Shown here one piece after another: positions 1 through 7,528 of a stretch of 8,797 bases of DNA. The notes below the pieces were generated by a model that made no database searches, was not told the origin of the DNA, and saw only the letters and a list, made by a program, of their open reading frames with translations. The position numbers and the translations under genes are program-made. The DNA lies in NCBI GenBank assembly GCA_013044305.1, contig JABEUT010000254.1, positions 1 to 8,797 on the forward strand, written 5' to 3'. How positions within the stretch are numbered: position 1 is the stretch's first letter; each line of letters starts with the position of its first letter. This stretch comes from Bacteroidia bacterium. Its GTDB lineage: Bacteria; Bacteroidota; Bacteroidia; JABEUT01.

Positions 1-1
1 C

Positions 2-799
2 GCCACAAACCTTTTAGCGCCCGGCGACCCGACCAAATCCGATAATAGCGTTACCTTCACCCTGTCTGAAGATTCCAACACATTATCATGCCCCACCACC
101 ATCATATTCGGCGGGGGCTATTCACCTGCATATACCTTTAACGAAGACAACCTGTATATACCCAGCATAGCCAAGAAGGTACCCGTACTTGTAACTTACA
201 GCTCCGATAATAAAAATCTGATAGTAAACCGTTTGCCCGACGGGGCCACACAGGTGGATGTGCCGATGTCGGCCACTTGCAATGTGCCCGCCAAATATAC
301 CCTTAGCACAAATAACATCCCCAATCTTAGCTCATACCAATGCGTATGCCTTATTGATAGCAAGACAGGGGCTGTGCTGAACAATTTTTCGGACAACAGC
401 ATTTATACCTTTATAGCCACGGAAAAAGGACAGGAATTTGATTACATTGTAAGGTTTACGCGACTGGAACCCGGACAATCGTGCAGCGGAAACCTGCTGA
501 CCAAAGGCAACAATATGCAGCTGAACAGCGCCGACGGCTCGGTGTTGCAGGCCAACAGCCCCGATGGTAACTATACAATTATTCCAACCCAAAACGGAGC
601 AGCCATAAATTTCAACTTCCCGCAGGCCGAAGACGTAATTGTGTCGGCATACAATATGCTTGGTCAGAAGGTTATTAATGACATACATACCAGCGTTTCG
701 GAAAGCCGTCTTGATGTGGCGCTCCCGCAAACCGCAGGAATATATACCGTGCGTGTGGTAACCTCTGCCGGAGCAACCGTAAAGAAAATATACAGGTAG
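2..799 (+). CDS. Secreted protein with T9SS type A C-terminal sorting domain (5' end missing)
   Basis: The frame is open from base 2 and ends at TAG 797-799, so only the last 265 residues are visible. The final 75 or so residues (about 190-265) have the look of a type IX secretion sorting domain: a beta-rich stretch with AYNMLGQKV, then AGIYTVRVVTSAG, ending in KKIYR. In this family the domain directs a Sec-exported protein through the T9SS at the outer membrane and is then removed or linked to surface lipopolysaccharide. The part before it is rich in Asn, Thr and Ser with scattered Cys and appears to be beta-sandwich repeat material. The stretch with CLIDSKTGAVLNNF followed by YTFIA and YIVRF resembles a module often found just ahead of these sorting domains. 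No catalytic domain is visible, so the function (adhesin, enzyme or gliding-related) is unknown. The true start and signal peptide lie left of the window. Secretion route is well supported; role is not. Confidence 0.85.
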   Translation, partial: ATNLLAPGDPTKSDNSVTFTLSEDSNTLSCPTTIIFGGGYSPAYTFNEDNLYIPSIAKKVPVLVTYSSDNKNLIVNRLPDGATQVDVPMSATCNVPAKYTLSTNNIPNLSSYQCVCLIDSKTGAVLNNFSDNSIYTFIATEKGQEFDYIVRFTRLEPGQSCSGNLLTKGNNMQLNSADGSVLQANSPDGNYTIIPTQNGAAINFNFPQAEDVIVSAYNMLGQKVINDIHTSVSESRLDVALPQTAGIYTVRVVTSAGATVKKIYR

Positions 800-801
800 A
801 G

Positions 802-816
802 CTGCTTGCTAAGCAG
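802..816 (+). terminator. Weak hairpin just after the T9SS cargo gene
   Basis: CTGCTT (802-807) and AAGCAG (811-816) form a perfect 6-bp stem with a GCT loop, three bases after the TAG of the T9SS gene. No T-run follows, so this is not a classical intrinsic terminator. The position fits a 3' end structure, but 6-bp stems arise by chance. Confidence 0.3.
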
Positions 817-868
817 GCAAGGATGTAAAGAGTTGTTGAGGCGGCAAGCCGGAAGCAATGCTTTTTCG

Positions 869-876
869 TAACTTTG
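869..876 (+). promoter_or_regulatory. Bacteroidetes-type -7 element TAACTTTG for ispH
   Basis: TAACTTTG matches the Bacteroidetes primary sigma -7 consensus TAnnTTTG exactly and is preceded by CTTTTTCG. Only four bases separate it from the GTG start of ispH at 881. With the usual spacing, transcription would begin at about 880-881, on the start codon itself. A clear -33 TTTG at 19-21 bp upstream is not present; the nearest TTG (836-838) is 30 bp away. The exact match and position make it credible. Confidence 0.6.
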
Positions 877-880
877 CTGC

Positions 881-2101
881 GTGAAATCGTTTCAAATTCC
901 GGAATTTTATAAAAGCCCTCTGCTGGCCAGGGTAAAAGCGCTGCGCTCGGCAGCCGACCCCAAAAAAAAGGATTTCAGCCCGTCGCTGCTCGATTTCGGA
1001 ACAGTTAAGTTTTATCTTGCAAGACATTTTGGCTTCTGCTACGGCGTACAGAACGCCATAGAGCTATCCTTCAGGGCGCTGAAGGAAAACCCCGGCAAGC
1101 GCATCTATCTGCTTTCGCAAATGATACATAACCAGGAGGTGAATGCCAACCTGGTTGAGCAGGGTGTAAAATTTCTTATGGATACCGAAGGAAAAATAAT
1201 CACACCATTTTCTGAAATCACCCCAAACGACGTGGTTATTATCCCTGCCTTCGGTACCACACTCGACATAAAAAAGCAAATAGAAGAACGGGGCATCAGG
1301 GTGGAAGCCTATGATACCACCTGCCCGTTTGTTCACAGGGTATGGAATAAAGCTGAATCGCTGGGCAGCGAAAACTTCACCGTCATTATCCACGGAAGGC
1401 CTCTGCACGAGGAAACCCGCGCCACTTTTTCGCACAGCGTAGCCAAAAGCCCCTCGCTTATAGTAAAGGATATGAAAGAAACCAGGCTGTTAGGCGAAAT
1501 TATATCGGGGCGGGTCCCGGAAAAGGAATTTTATACACTGTTTTCGGGAAGGTATTCAAAAGGATTCGATCCGCGAACCGAACTGCAGAGGATAGGGGTG
1601 ATCAATCAAACCACCATGCTTGCGGCCGAAACCCAGGCCATAGCCGATTACCTGAAAAAAGTAATGATAGAAAAGTACGGCGCCGCTAATATAAAGGAGC
1701 ACATGGCCGATACGCGCGATACCTTATGCTACGCAACCAATGAAAACCAGGATGCCACCCAGGAATTGCTGAAACTCAATGCCGATATGGCCATAGTTGT
1801 GGGCGGATACAACAGCTCGAACACCTCGCATATCGTGGAATTATGCGAAAAGAAGTTCAGGACTTATTTTATTTCATCGGCAAATGAAATTGAGTCGCCT
1901 GCACTTATAAACCATTTCGACATAAACAGCGAGATGCGTGTAAGCACGAAGGGCTTTATTGCCGCAGGCAAGCCGTTAAGCATTGTTCTTACCAGCGGAG
2001 CCTCATGCCCCGATGCTATGGTAGAGGAGGTATTGATGAAGATACTTGCCTTTATGCCGGGCCACAAGCCCGTGGAAGATGTTTTGAAGGACCTGATTTA
2101 G
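881..2101 (+). CDS. ispH: 4-hydroxy-3-methylbut-2-enyl diphosphate reductase (IspH/LytB), long form
   Basis: IspH reduces HMBPP to isopentenyl and dimethylallyl diphosphate, the last step of the MEP isoprenoid pathway, using a [4Fe-4S] cluster in the cytoplasm. The three cluster cysteines are recognisable: C53 in GFCYGV, C148 in TTCPFV and C283 in RDTLCYATNENQ. Family substrate-site motifs are also present: MIHNQEV (H83), HEET (176-179), SSNTSH (312-317) and TSGASCPD (371-378). At 406 residues it is longer than the roughly 310-residue E. coli enzyme. The extra length includes an N-terminal extension of about 40 residues (MKSFQIPEFY onward) and an insert around 200-235, both as I remember them from other Bacteroidota. 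The start is GTG: an in-frame stop at 869-871 leaves no earlier start, and the N-terminus matches the family. No Shine-Dalgarno site is seen. It converges on the response regulator gene, with 68 bases between them. Confidence 0.95.
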   Translation: MKSFQIPEFYKSPLLARVKALRSAADPKKKDFSPSLLDFGTVKFYLARHFGFCYGVQNAIELSFRALKENPGKRIYLLSQMIHNQEVNANLVEQGVKFLMDTEGKIITPFSEITPNDVVIIPAFGTTLDIKKQIEERGIRVEAYDTTCPFVHRVWNKAESLGSENFTVIIHGRPLHEETRATFSHSVAKSPSLIVKDMKETRLLGEIISGRVPEKEFYTLFSGRYSKGFDPRTELQRIGVINQTTMLAAETQAIADYLKKVMIEKYGAANIKEHMADTRDTLCYATNENQDATQELLKLNADMAIVVGGYNSSNTSHIVELCEKKFRTYFISSANEIESPALINHFDINSEMRVSTKGFIAAGKPLSIVLTSGASCPDAMVEEVLMKILAFMPGHKPVEDVLKDLI

Positions 2102-2169
2102 CTGCGTGAGGATGCTTGGAAAAATAAACACCGCAAATCCTATATCGATTGTTCCGCCTAATGGCTGTT

Positions 2170-2919
2170 TCAAACTGTGTTTATACGGGTCATGAATTGC
2201 TCCTTGTAAAGTCCGCCGATAGGAATTTCCTTATTGTATTCGAGGATCATGCGGTTGTGGTCTATTGATAAAATTTTATCCATACGTACAATAAAGGAAC
2301 GGTGCACGCGGGCGAATGCATCGGGGGGCAGTTTGTCGTTTATTCCCTTCATGGTTGAGCGTATAATGTACTTTTTATCTGCAGTATGCAGGGTTACATA
2401 ATCTTTAAGCGCCTCTACATAAATAATGTCTTTCAGGGGCACTTTTATAAAATGTAAATCAGACTTTACGAAAAGTATTTCCGGCGCATTTTTGTTCTGC
2501 ACAAGATCGTAAAGCATTTTGTTCTCGGTCTTGAGCTTTTTTTCCTGATTAAAGGTGTGCAGCGCCGTTTCGATGGTGGCGCGCAGGTCGTTTGGCTTAA
2601 ACGGCTTAACCAGGTAACCGGAGGGCGAGGTGGCTATGGCGCGGCTTAAGCTGCTTTCGTCGGAATAGGCGGTGAGGTAAACAACCGGAATTTCATACCT
2701 TTCGTTTAACTCCTTTGCCGCTTCAATGCCGGTCATTTCACCTTTGAGCATAATGTCCATAAGCACAATATCGGGTTTTCCCGATTCCACCATGCCAGCT
2801 ACAGCTTCGCCCCTGGTGCAATGTCCTACCACATTGTATCCGAGTTTTTGCAGGGTCTGGGTAATGTCCTTGGCTATAATTACTTCATCTTCTACTATGA
2901 GTACGTTAATTTTTTTCAT
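2170..2919 (-). CDS. Response regulator, REC-LytTR
   Basis: A 249-residue two-component output protein. The REC domain covers about 3-120: acidic pocket E10/D11, phospho-acceptor D55 in VLMDIML, T83 in PVVYLTAYSD, and K105 in GYLVKPF, so all residues needed for phosphorylation are present. A linker of about 25 residues leads to a LytTR DNA-binding domain at about 147-249, with the family-typical IIYVEALKDYVTLHT, ARVHRSFIV and a closing IPIGGLYKEQF. LytTR proteins bind pairs of short direct repeats at target promoters. The ATG start lies 32 bases after the stop of the histidine kinase gene, on the same strand, with an A-rich leader and no Shine-Dalgarno. It is almost certainly co-transcribed with the kinase and is its likely partner. 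Target genes are unknown; I saw no obvious LytTR site in the window. Confidence 0.93.
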   Translation of the reverse strand: MKKINVLIVEDEVIIAKDITQTLQKLGYNVVGHCTRGEAVAGMVESGKPDIVLMDIMLKGEMTGIEAAKELNERYEIPVVYLTAYSDESSLSRAIATSPSGYLVKPFKPNDLRATIETALHTFNQEKKLKTENKMLYDLVQNKNAPEILFVKSDLHFIKVPLKDIIYVEALKDYVTLHTADKKYIIRSTMKGINDKLPPDAFARVHRSFIVRMDKILSIDHNRMILEYNKEIPIGGLYKEQFMTRINTV

Positions 2920-2951
2920 GGATTATTTTTGGATTTGTTATGGTCAGCTTT

Positions 2952-4481
2952 TCATGTTTTAAAAAGGACAGCTTTCTCCGGCACTTTGGAAGAGAGGGTG
3001 CAGGTAATTTCGTAGCGGGTTCCTTTATTGCTAATGGTTTCTTTTATTTGTGAATCTTTCAGTTGTGTTACAAGGCTTTCTACAAGCTGTAGTCCCAGCG
3101 TATTGTTGGAGTCCGGATTTAAAAGTTCTTTTTTGCCTATGCCGTTATCGGCTACTATAAGCGACACCTGATCTGCCTTTTTTTTCAGTTTAACTTCAAT
3201 AAGCCCTTTTCTCCCGTTGGGGAAGGCATACTTAATGGAGTTGGATATTAATTCATTTACAATCAAACCAAAAGTTATGGCATCGTCGTATTCCACAAAC
3301 ATACTGTCGGCGCTGCAGGCTATTGTAATTTTGTTCTCGGGCCCGGCATAGCTTACCGACAGGCTGTGCGCCAGATCGCGCAGGTACTTGGACAGGTCAA
3401 TTTCTTCCGATTCTCCTCGGCGGTACAGGCTGCTGTATATGGAAGTAAGTGCAAAAAAACGGTTCTGAAATTCGCGTATCACAGGCACCAGCTTGTTGTC
3501 CTTCATCTGGTTTATCTGCAGGTTGAGTATGCTTGTAAGAATCTGGAGATTGTTCTTTACCCTGTGGTTCACTTCCTTCAAAAGCCATTCTTTTTCCTCC
3601 ACCATTTTCTTCAGCCGGTCCTGCAATTCGGCGTGTTTCTCAATCTCCCATTGCAGGTGTTCGTTCACCGACTGCATGGCCTGTTTTGCAATTTCGTTTT
3701 TTTCCATCTGTTCTTTCAGCGACACATCCTCGCAAACAACCATTGTCGCCTTGCCTCCTTCCCATTCCACGCTTACGGCAGACATTTCAATGCTCCTTGG
3801 TTCGCCCATGCTTTTAAATTTTACGAACCTGCTGCCGGCGCCTACGCCGCTTTTTAATTCTGCAAGAAAGTGTTTCGTGGTGTTTTGGTACTCCGGCATA
3901 ATGTAATCCATCAGGGAGGTGCCCAGGGGCGAAGTTTTTTCTTTGGTTACCGATGCGGCCATTTTTGTCCCGTTGTTGTTGCTGAACAGGATATCTCCGT
4001 TTGACGAGAGCACATAAATTGCCTGTGGCAGTGAATTAAGCAGCCCGCTGTAGCTCCTGAAGTGGCTCTCCACCGATTTTCTTTTAGTAATATCGCGTAT
4101 CAGCAGCAGCCTGCAAACTTTTTTTTCGTATAATACCGGAGTCGCACTTACTTCTAGGTCCACAGGTTCCCTGTCGCCGCGGTATCCTTTCAATTCATAC
4201 ACAATATTCCTGTTCCGTTCCTGCTCCTTTTTGGCAACAGGCTGGTCTTCGGCCTGAACAAACCTTAGCAGATTGGTTCCTATCACATCCTTCATATTCA
4301 AGCGGAAAGATGTAAGAAACCGCGTGTTGGCATATATAACCTTATCCTGGTGGACTATAACTATACCTGCATCGCTGATGTCGGCGGCTGCCTTAAAAAT
4401 ATCCGACGGGAGGCTGGCGGTATCTCCCCTTTCCTTTTTCTTTATTATCCCCTTGGCCGGCGGGTGTGTTTTACTTTTCAT
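2952..4481 (-). CDS. Soluble PAS-PAS histidine kinase, HisKA_2 type
   Basis: A 509-residue sensor kinase without a signal peptide or membrane segment, so it should sense a cytoplasmic or diffusible cue. A first PAS domain covers about 28-138, ending in a PAC-like LLLIRDITKRK, and a second about 143-258, ending in MVVCEDVSLKEQ. A coiled coil at about 258-303 leads to a HisKA_2 dimerisation domain with phospho-acceptor H306 in EVNHRVKNNLQ. The ATPase domain has an N box (NELISNSIKYAFP, 409-421), a G1 box (DNGIG, 445-449) and a G2 region (NTLGLQLV, 460-467). I chose ATG at 4481; an in-frame TTG at 4490 would add only three residues. The response regulator follows after 32 bases, and the two probably form one system. 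HisKA_2 kinases paired with LytTR regulators are common in Bacteroidota. The PAS ligand cannot be read from the sequence. Confidence 0.93.
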   Translation of the reverse strand: MKSKTHPPAKGIIKKKERGDTASLPSDIFKAAADISDAGIVIVHQDKVIYANTRFLTSFRLNMKDVIGTNLLRFVQAEDQPVAKKEQERNRNIVYELKGYRGDREPVDLEVSATPVLYEKKVCRLLLIRDITKRKSVESHFRSYSGLLNSLPQAIYVLSSNGDILFSNNNGTKMAASVTKEKTSPLGTSLMDYIMPEYQNTTKHFLAELKSGVGAGSRFVKFKSMGEPRSIEMSAVSVEWEGGKATMVVCEDVSLKEQMEKNEIAKQAMQSVNEHLQWEIEKHAELQDRLKKMVEEKEWLLKEVNHRVKNNLQILTSILNLQINQMKDNKLVPVIREFQNRFFALTSIYSSLYRRGESEEIDLSKYLRDLAHSLSVSYAGPENKITIACSADSMFVEYDDAITFGLIVNELISNSIKYAFPNGRKGLIEVKLKKKADQVSLIVADNGIGKKELLNPDSNNTLGLQLVESLVTQLKDSQIKETISNKGTRYEITCTLSSKVPEKAVLFKT

Positions 4482-4807
4482 GAAATGCAATAAACGGATG
4501 CAACAGGCAAATTATATTTTCAGTGGAAAGCAGGTTGTATTTTGTCAATTCTTTCGGACTAATTTTTCCCTGATATGGTTCTTAGGTATAATCTTGCTCT
4601 CCTGTATTTTTGGCGCATACGGCCTGCCCCTCTGCTGCTATGATTAATTTACAGGCAAAGCTAATCTTTTTTTGTGAACGGGAAAGGTAAATATGGGTTT
4701 AATCGTGCAAAAACAGATTTTTATCACGTTTTTGAGCAGTTTCGTCTTATTTTATCTGTTCTATCCGTGCCTGCAGATGGCAGGGATCATATCAGGCGGC
4801 CATGCAG
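4482..4807. other. 326-base intergenic gap between hemA and the kinase operon
   Basis: No gene is supported here. Short frames on both strands lack family features. The gap holds one good -7 match on the minus strand (4656-4663), a weaker AT-rich candidate at 4508-4516, and a small imperfect inverted repeat around 4770-4784 (CCTGC/GCAGG, 5-bp stem) about 25-40 bases beyond the hemA stop. That hairpin has no T-run after it on the minus strand, so I do not call it a terminator. The length suggests that the kinase-regulator pair has its own promoter. Confidence 0.6.
4656..4663 (-). promoter_or_regulatory. Candidate -7 element TAGCTTTG for the kinase-regulator operon
   Basis: On the minus strand this reads TAGCTTTG, an exact match to TAnnTTTG. 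Transcription from it would begin near 4652 and give a leader of about 170 bases before the kinase ATG at 4481. No -33 TTTG at the right distance is visible. A second, weaker candidate (TATAATTTG, 4508-4516) would give a leader of about 23 bases. Either could be the real promoter. Confidence 0.4.
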
Positions 4808-6067
4808 TTAGTTTCCGGAATCGGCAAGTATCTTTTTTGCCATTTGCATGGGCAGGCTTATGTATTTTTTTTCCAAATAGTCAACTACTTTTTCCAGCAC
4901 TTCCCTGGAGCCCGGGCTAAGGGCGTCTATTTCCCTCTGGAAAACCGAGGTGATGGCGGCCGACTTTATCTCCTTTATTTTCACGGGAACCTCGCGCATG
5001 GCTATTTCCACCTTGCGGCTGCGTATGTCCGAACTAAATTCCTTTATTGCACTCTTTATGATGGCTGTGGCGGCAGCAATCTCTTTTTTACGTTCAGTCA
5101 GGTTGTTGGCGGCGGCCTCTTTCATGTCTTTCATGGTAATGCTGCGCACCATACCGCTGTCGAGCAGGGCTTTTTCGGTATTCATGGGCAAGCCCAGGTC
5201 CACAATTATCTTATCTTGTTTAGCAGCAGGGGAGTTGTTTTTGTGTATATCATTCGCTATAAGGGCATGGTACAACTTTTCGGTTACCACAGGCCTGGCG
5301 CTTTTAACGCAGGTTATTAGCAGATCGAAGCCGCCCTGATACTTGTATATGCTGCTTAACGGTAAAGCTTCTACATTGTAGCGGCGTGCAAGTTCCTTTG
5401 CCCTTTTTAGGGTGCGGTTGAATATCACGAACTTGGTAAAGCCGTGTTTGCTTAGGTACTTCACCATTACATCGGCCGTTTGCCCGGCGCCTATCATAAG
5501 CACGCGCGTGTCGAACCCTATGTTCCACTGTTGGAGCCTGCGGCAGGCGAGCGACATTACGGATACGGGTTTGTCCGATATTTTGGTTTGCGTGTAAACT
5601 TTCTTGGCGGTTTCAATGGTTTTACGTATCAGTATGCGTATGTAGTCGTCGGTAAGTTTCTGTTCATGGCTCCATTCATAAGCGCTTCGCACCTGGGTTA
5701 TTATTTCGCGTTCGCCGACTACGAGTGAATTGAGCGACGATGCCACCTGAAATAAATGGTTTACGGCTTCTTCGCCGTTGTATTCGGCAACCTGCGAGGC
5801 TACCAGTGCCAATTTGCTCTTGTTCCACTCGGGATGGAAGGCCTGCAGCGCTTTCAGGGTAAAGTCCTGGATTTTTTCGGGCGAGGGATGCGAGAAAATG
5901 AGTTCGAGGCGGTGGCAGGTGCCCAGGTACATCAATCCTTCGGCAGACACTGATTTCTTTACCTCTTCGAGCCGGGTTTTAAGTATATTTTCTTCAACAA
6001 AAAGACTTTCCAGTTCTTTTAATTTGGTTTTGTGCAGGGTAAAAGCCAATATCTTGTATCTGTTCAT
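4808..6067 (-). CDS. hemA: Glutamyl-tRNA reductase
   Basis: HemA reduces Glu-tRNA(Glu) to glutamate-1-semialdehyde with NADPH, the first committed step of C5 tetrapyrrole (haem) synthesis. The protein is 419 residues, the normal length, with ATG at 6067. The catalytic domain (about 1-155) carries the nucleophile C51 in GTCHRLELIF, the conserved H104 in EAVNHLFQVASSL, and the GERE/QVRSAY motif at 118-130. The NADPH-binding fold (about 165-305) has GAGQTADVMVKYL from 193 and IFNRTLKRA from 215, then IIVDLGLPMN at 287-296. A helical dimerisation domain fills the C-terminus. The usual catalytic motif is TCNR followed by T/V/M and E; here it reads TCHRLE, with His for Asn. The rest of the haem pathway is not next to it in this window. 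The downstream kinase operon is 326 bases away and probably independent. Function is secure from overall similarity despite the motif change. Confidence 0.93.
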   Translation of the reverse strand: MNRYKILAFTLHKTKLKELESLFVEENILKTRLEEVKKSVSAEGLMYLGTCHRLELIFSHPSPEKIQDFTLKALQAFHPEWNKSKLALVASQVAEYNGEEAVNHLFQVASSLNSLVVGEREIITQVRSAYEWSHEQKLTDDYIRILIRKTIETAKKVYTQTKISDKPVSVMSLACRRLQQWNIGFDTRVLMIGAGQTADVMVKYLSKHGFTKFVIFNRTLKRAKELARRYNVEALPLSSIYKYQGGFDLLITCVKSARPVVTEKLYHALIANDIHKNNSPAAKQDKIIVDLGLPMNTEKALLDSGMVRSITMKDMKEAAANNLTERKKEIAAATAIIKSAIKEFSSDIRSRKVEIAMREVPVKIKEIKSAAITSVFQREIDALSPGSREVLEKVVDYLEKKYISLPMQMAKKILADSGN

Positions 6068-6125
6068 GACTCTGTTATTATCCGGCTTGGTAATATCTCT
6101 CTGTGCTTTGTTATTTTTTGCATTA

Positions 6126-6133
6126 CAAAGGTG
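6126..6133 (-). promoter_or_regulatory. Weak candidate -7 element for hemA (CACCTTTG)
   Basis: On the minus strand CACCTTTG keeps the TTTG half of TAnnTTTG but has C for the leading T. It lies about 59 bases upstream of the hemA ATG, inside the 148-base gap after the outer-membrane gene, which is a sensible place for a promoter. No clear -33 element accompanies it. Read-through from the upstream gene is an alternative. Confidence 0.3.
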
Positions 6134-6215
6134 CGTTGTAATGTAATTGTATATGTCACAGAATTGTCATTTTATTTTATGATATAAATCAGTTTTTAGT
6201 TTCCCGTCCGCAGGG

Positions 6216-6899
6216 TCAGTACCTGTTGTATATCCTGTAGTTCAAAGATATTCCGCCCAGATAGTTCGGCACGCCGGAATAGTTGCATTCAAGCTTCACC
6301 GAAAAATAATTGCTTGCATGGTATTCTATGCCCGCCAGGATGCCAATCAGAACTCCGCCGAAAAGTACGCGGCCGGTGAATACGGTTGGGTTTCCGGGTG
6401 AGTATGTTTCAGAATAAAGGCTGGTAAGGGTAATACCGGAAACAGCCCCGATGTATGGTTCGAGGCGGTGGCCCGAAAAGTGATAGATGAAGCGCCCTCC
6501 CAGGCCTATATATCCGCCCTTTTTAGTATCGTTAACTGTGCCTGCGGGGTACGAAACTCCGGCCGGATAGTTGATTACGGCGTTATAGGATGCGTTGGAA
6601 TATGAGGCGGCAAGACCCAGCCCGAGCTTTTTGCTGAACAGGTGCTCATAGGTGGCCATACCTCCAATTGATGTGCCGCCGGAATAGCCCGGAAGCAAAT
6701 CGTATGAAATGAATGGGGCGCCCAGGCCGCCTCCGTAAGTTACTCCCAGCCCAAATACATCGCAGGCCTCACCATAGGTATCGGAGCTGGTAGAAAAGCC
6801 CATGCTGCTTGCCGAGGTCTGACATCGCGATCCGGTATGAACAAATAAAATGAGGACAACACTAAGGAGCGCAATTATGCATTTATGATTTCCGGACAT
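6216..6899 (-). CDS. Small outer-membrane beta-barrel protein, function unknown
   Basis: A 227-residue protein with an N-terminal signal peptide: basic start (MSGNHKC), hydrophobic core IIALLSVVLILFV, then a cut probably near GSRCQ. The mature part is rich in Gly, Ser and Tyr and alternates short amphipathic strands with turns (for example GGYIGLGGRFIYHF, LEPYIGAVSGITL, GILAGIEYHA, FSVKLECNYSG), ending in LNYRIYNRY with a terminal aromatic residue. This is the pattern of an 8- to 10-strand OmpA/OmpW-like barrel. I cannot assign a substrate. ATG at 6899 is chosen; a TTG directly before it at 6902 would add one residue only. A Cys in the signal region (GSRC) lacks a convincing lipobox, so I do not call it a lipoprotein. 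It is upstream of hemA on the same strand, with a 148-base gap, so a shared operon is doubtful. Confidence 0.85.
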   Translation of the reverse strand: MSGNHKCIIALLSVVLILFVHTGSRCQTSASSMGFSTSSDTYGEACDVFGLGVTYGGGLGAPFISYDLLPGYSGGTSIGGMATYEHLFSKKLGLGLAASYSNASYNAVINYPAGVSYPAGTVNDTKKGGYIGLGGRFIYHFSGHRLEPYIGAVSGITLTSLYSETYSPGNPTVFTGRVLFGGVLIGILAGIEYHASNYFSVKLECNYSGVPNYLGGISLNYRIYNRY

Positions 6900-6948
6900 C
6901 AAAAAAAAATGCGTTTTTAAGTTGTAGGTAACTGGTTCAAAATTAGTG

Positions 6949-6956
6949 CAAAGATA
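6949..6956 (-). promoter_or_regulatory. -7 element TATCTTTG for the outer-membrane protein gene
   Basis: On the minus strand TATCTTTG matches TAnnTTTG exactly. It would start a transcript near 6945 with a leader of about 45 bases before ATG 6899, which is typical. The leader is AT-rich, with a run of T just before the start codon and no Shine-Dalgarno. No TTTG at 19-21 bp upstream is seen; the nearest TTG (6986-6988) is about 29 bp away. Confidence 0.55.
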
Positions 6957-7150
6957 TATTTTAAAATATTTGCCTCCGTTTATGGCAATCGTGCATACAA
7001 ACCATTTTTTACGTACAGGTTCATTTTCCTTTAAGACGATAGTAAACGCCTTCAGGTTGAGATTATCCCTGAATAAATTAAAAATTGCGAAGTCGTTTTC
7101 AGGCAGGCGCCAGTAACAATTATCTGTTCATAAGTACGGGAGGGTCAAGG

Positions 7151-7180
7151 TTGGCGAATGAAAACCGCAATATACTTTTG
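7151..7180 (+). promoter_or_regulatory. Bacteroidetes promoter TTG-N19-TACTTTTG for the small unknown gene
   Basis: TTG at 7151-7153 and TACTTTTG at 7173-7180 are separated by 19 bp, the spacing expected between -33 and -7 elements in Bacteroidetes. This is the only site in the window where I see both elements well placed. Transcription would begin near 7184, leaving a leader of about 18 bases and fixing ATG 7202 as the start. Confidence 0.65.
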
Positions 7181-7201
7181 AGCCATTTAAAATTCGTTAT
7201 T

Positions 7202-7528
7202 ATGAAATTATTCAGAGAACTGAAATTTAAAAAAATCCCGGACAACCTTCCTACCGCTATCAAACGTTTCGACAACGATTTTGAAATAGAGGTATGCAAG
7301 CTGGGTCCCGATTCATATACCTTAAGGGTATATCATTACAAGGAAAACTGCTACGAACCTTTGTCGTACAGCCCGCTTGTAATAATCGGCATGATAAAAC
7401 CCTCCTATTCTTCTTACGAGATTAGCAGGGCCATCTATAAAATTACCAAGCTGAAAAGGGACTACTGTAACTCCCTCGACGAAAGCTGGTACCTGAACGC
7501 GACACGGGTGCCGGAGTATTGCAACTGA
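7202..7528 (+). CDS. Small protein of unknown function (108 residues)
   Basis: I do not recognise this protein. It starts MKLFRELKFKKIPDNL and is basic at the front and rich in Tyr (ten), with Cys at 32, 50, 89 and 107. It has no signal peptide or membrane segment and looks like a compact alpha/beta cytoplasmic domain: predicted strands around FEIEVCKLG and SYTLRVYHYK, and a helix around SYEISRAIYKITKLKRD. A longer reading from TTG at 7085 is possible, but the well-formed promoter at 7151-7180 lies inside that extension, so the ATG is preferred. Support for a real gene comes from the promoter, the composition of the product and a sensible position converging on the phosphatase gene. A functional link to the phosphatase cannot be inferred from convergence alone. 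Confidence 0.72.
   Translation: MKLFRELKFKKIPDNLPTAIKRFDNDFEIEVCKLGPDSYTLRVYHYKENCYEPLSYSPLVIIGMIKPSYSSYEISRAIYKITKLKRDYCNSLDESWYLNATRVPEYCN

Larger units (their letters stand above)
6900..7201. other. Divergent intergenic region of about 300 bases with two promoters
   Basis: This AT-rich stretch lies between the leftward outer-membrane gene and the rightward small gene. It holds a -7 match for each direction (6949-6956 minus, 7173-7180 plus). In-frame TTG-initiated coding upstream of 7202 is possible on paper, from 7085, but the promoter at 7151-7180 falls inside that extension and argues against it. I see no RNA gene, strong hairpin or repeat in the remainder. Confidence 0.55.

Noticed and set aside
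332..730. Long leftward frame opposite the T9SS gene.
   Set aside because: Its product has no family features and it lies wholly antisense to a well-supported coding region.
4517..4550. TTGACA and TATAAT hexamers on the minus strand upstream of the kinase, read as a sigma70 promoter.
   Set aside because: They are about 26 bp apart, far from the 17 bp needed, and Bacteroidota do not use that consensus for housekeeping promoters.
4770..4784. CCTGC/GCAGG hairpin as the hemA terminator.
   Set aside because: The stem is only 5 bp, and no T-run follows it on the minus strand.
4693..4920. Rightward frame starting ATG 4693 with an AAAGG upstream and a hydrophobic N-terminus, suggesting a small membrane protein.
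   Set aside because: More than half of it runs antisense through the 3' end of hemA, the hydrophobicity follows from T-rich sequence, and no -7 element precedes it.
6216..6902. Lipoprotein reading of the outer-membrane protein, based on the Cys in GSRC.
   Set aside because: The residues before the Cys (TGSR) do not make a lipobox, and the mature part looks like a beta-barrel.
7085..7201. TTG-initiated N-terminal extension of the small unknown gene.
   Set aside because: The promoter at 7151-7180 lies inside it, and the extension has no recognisable features.
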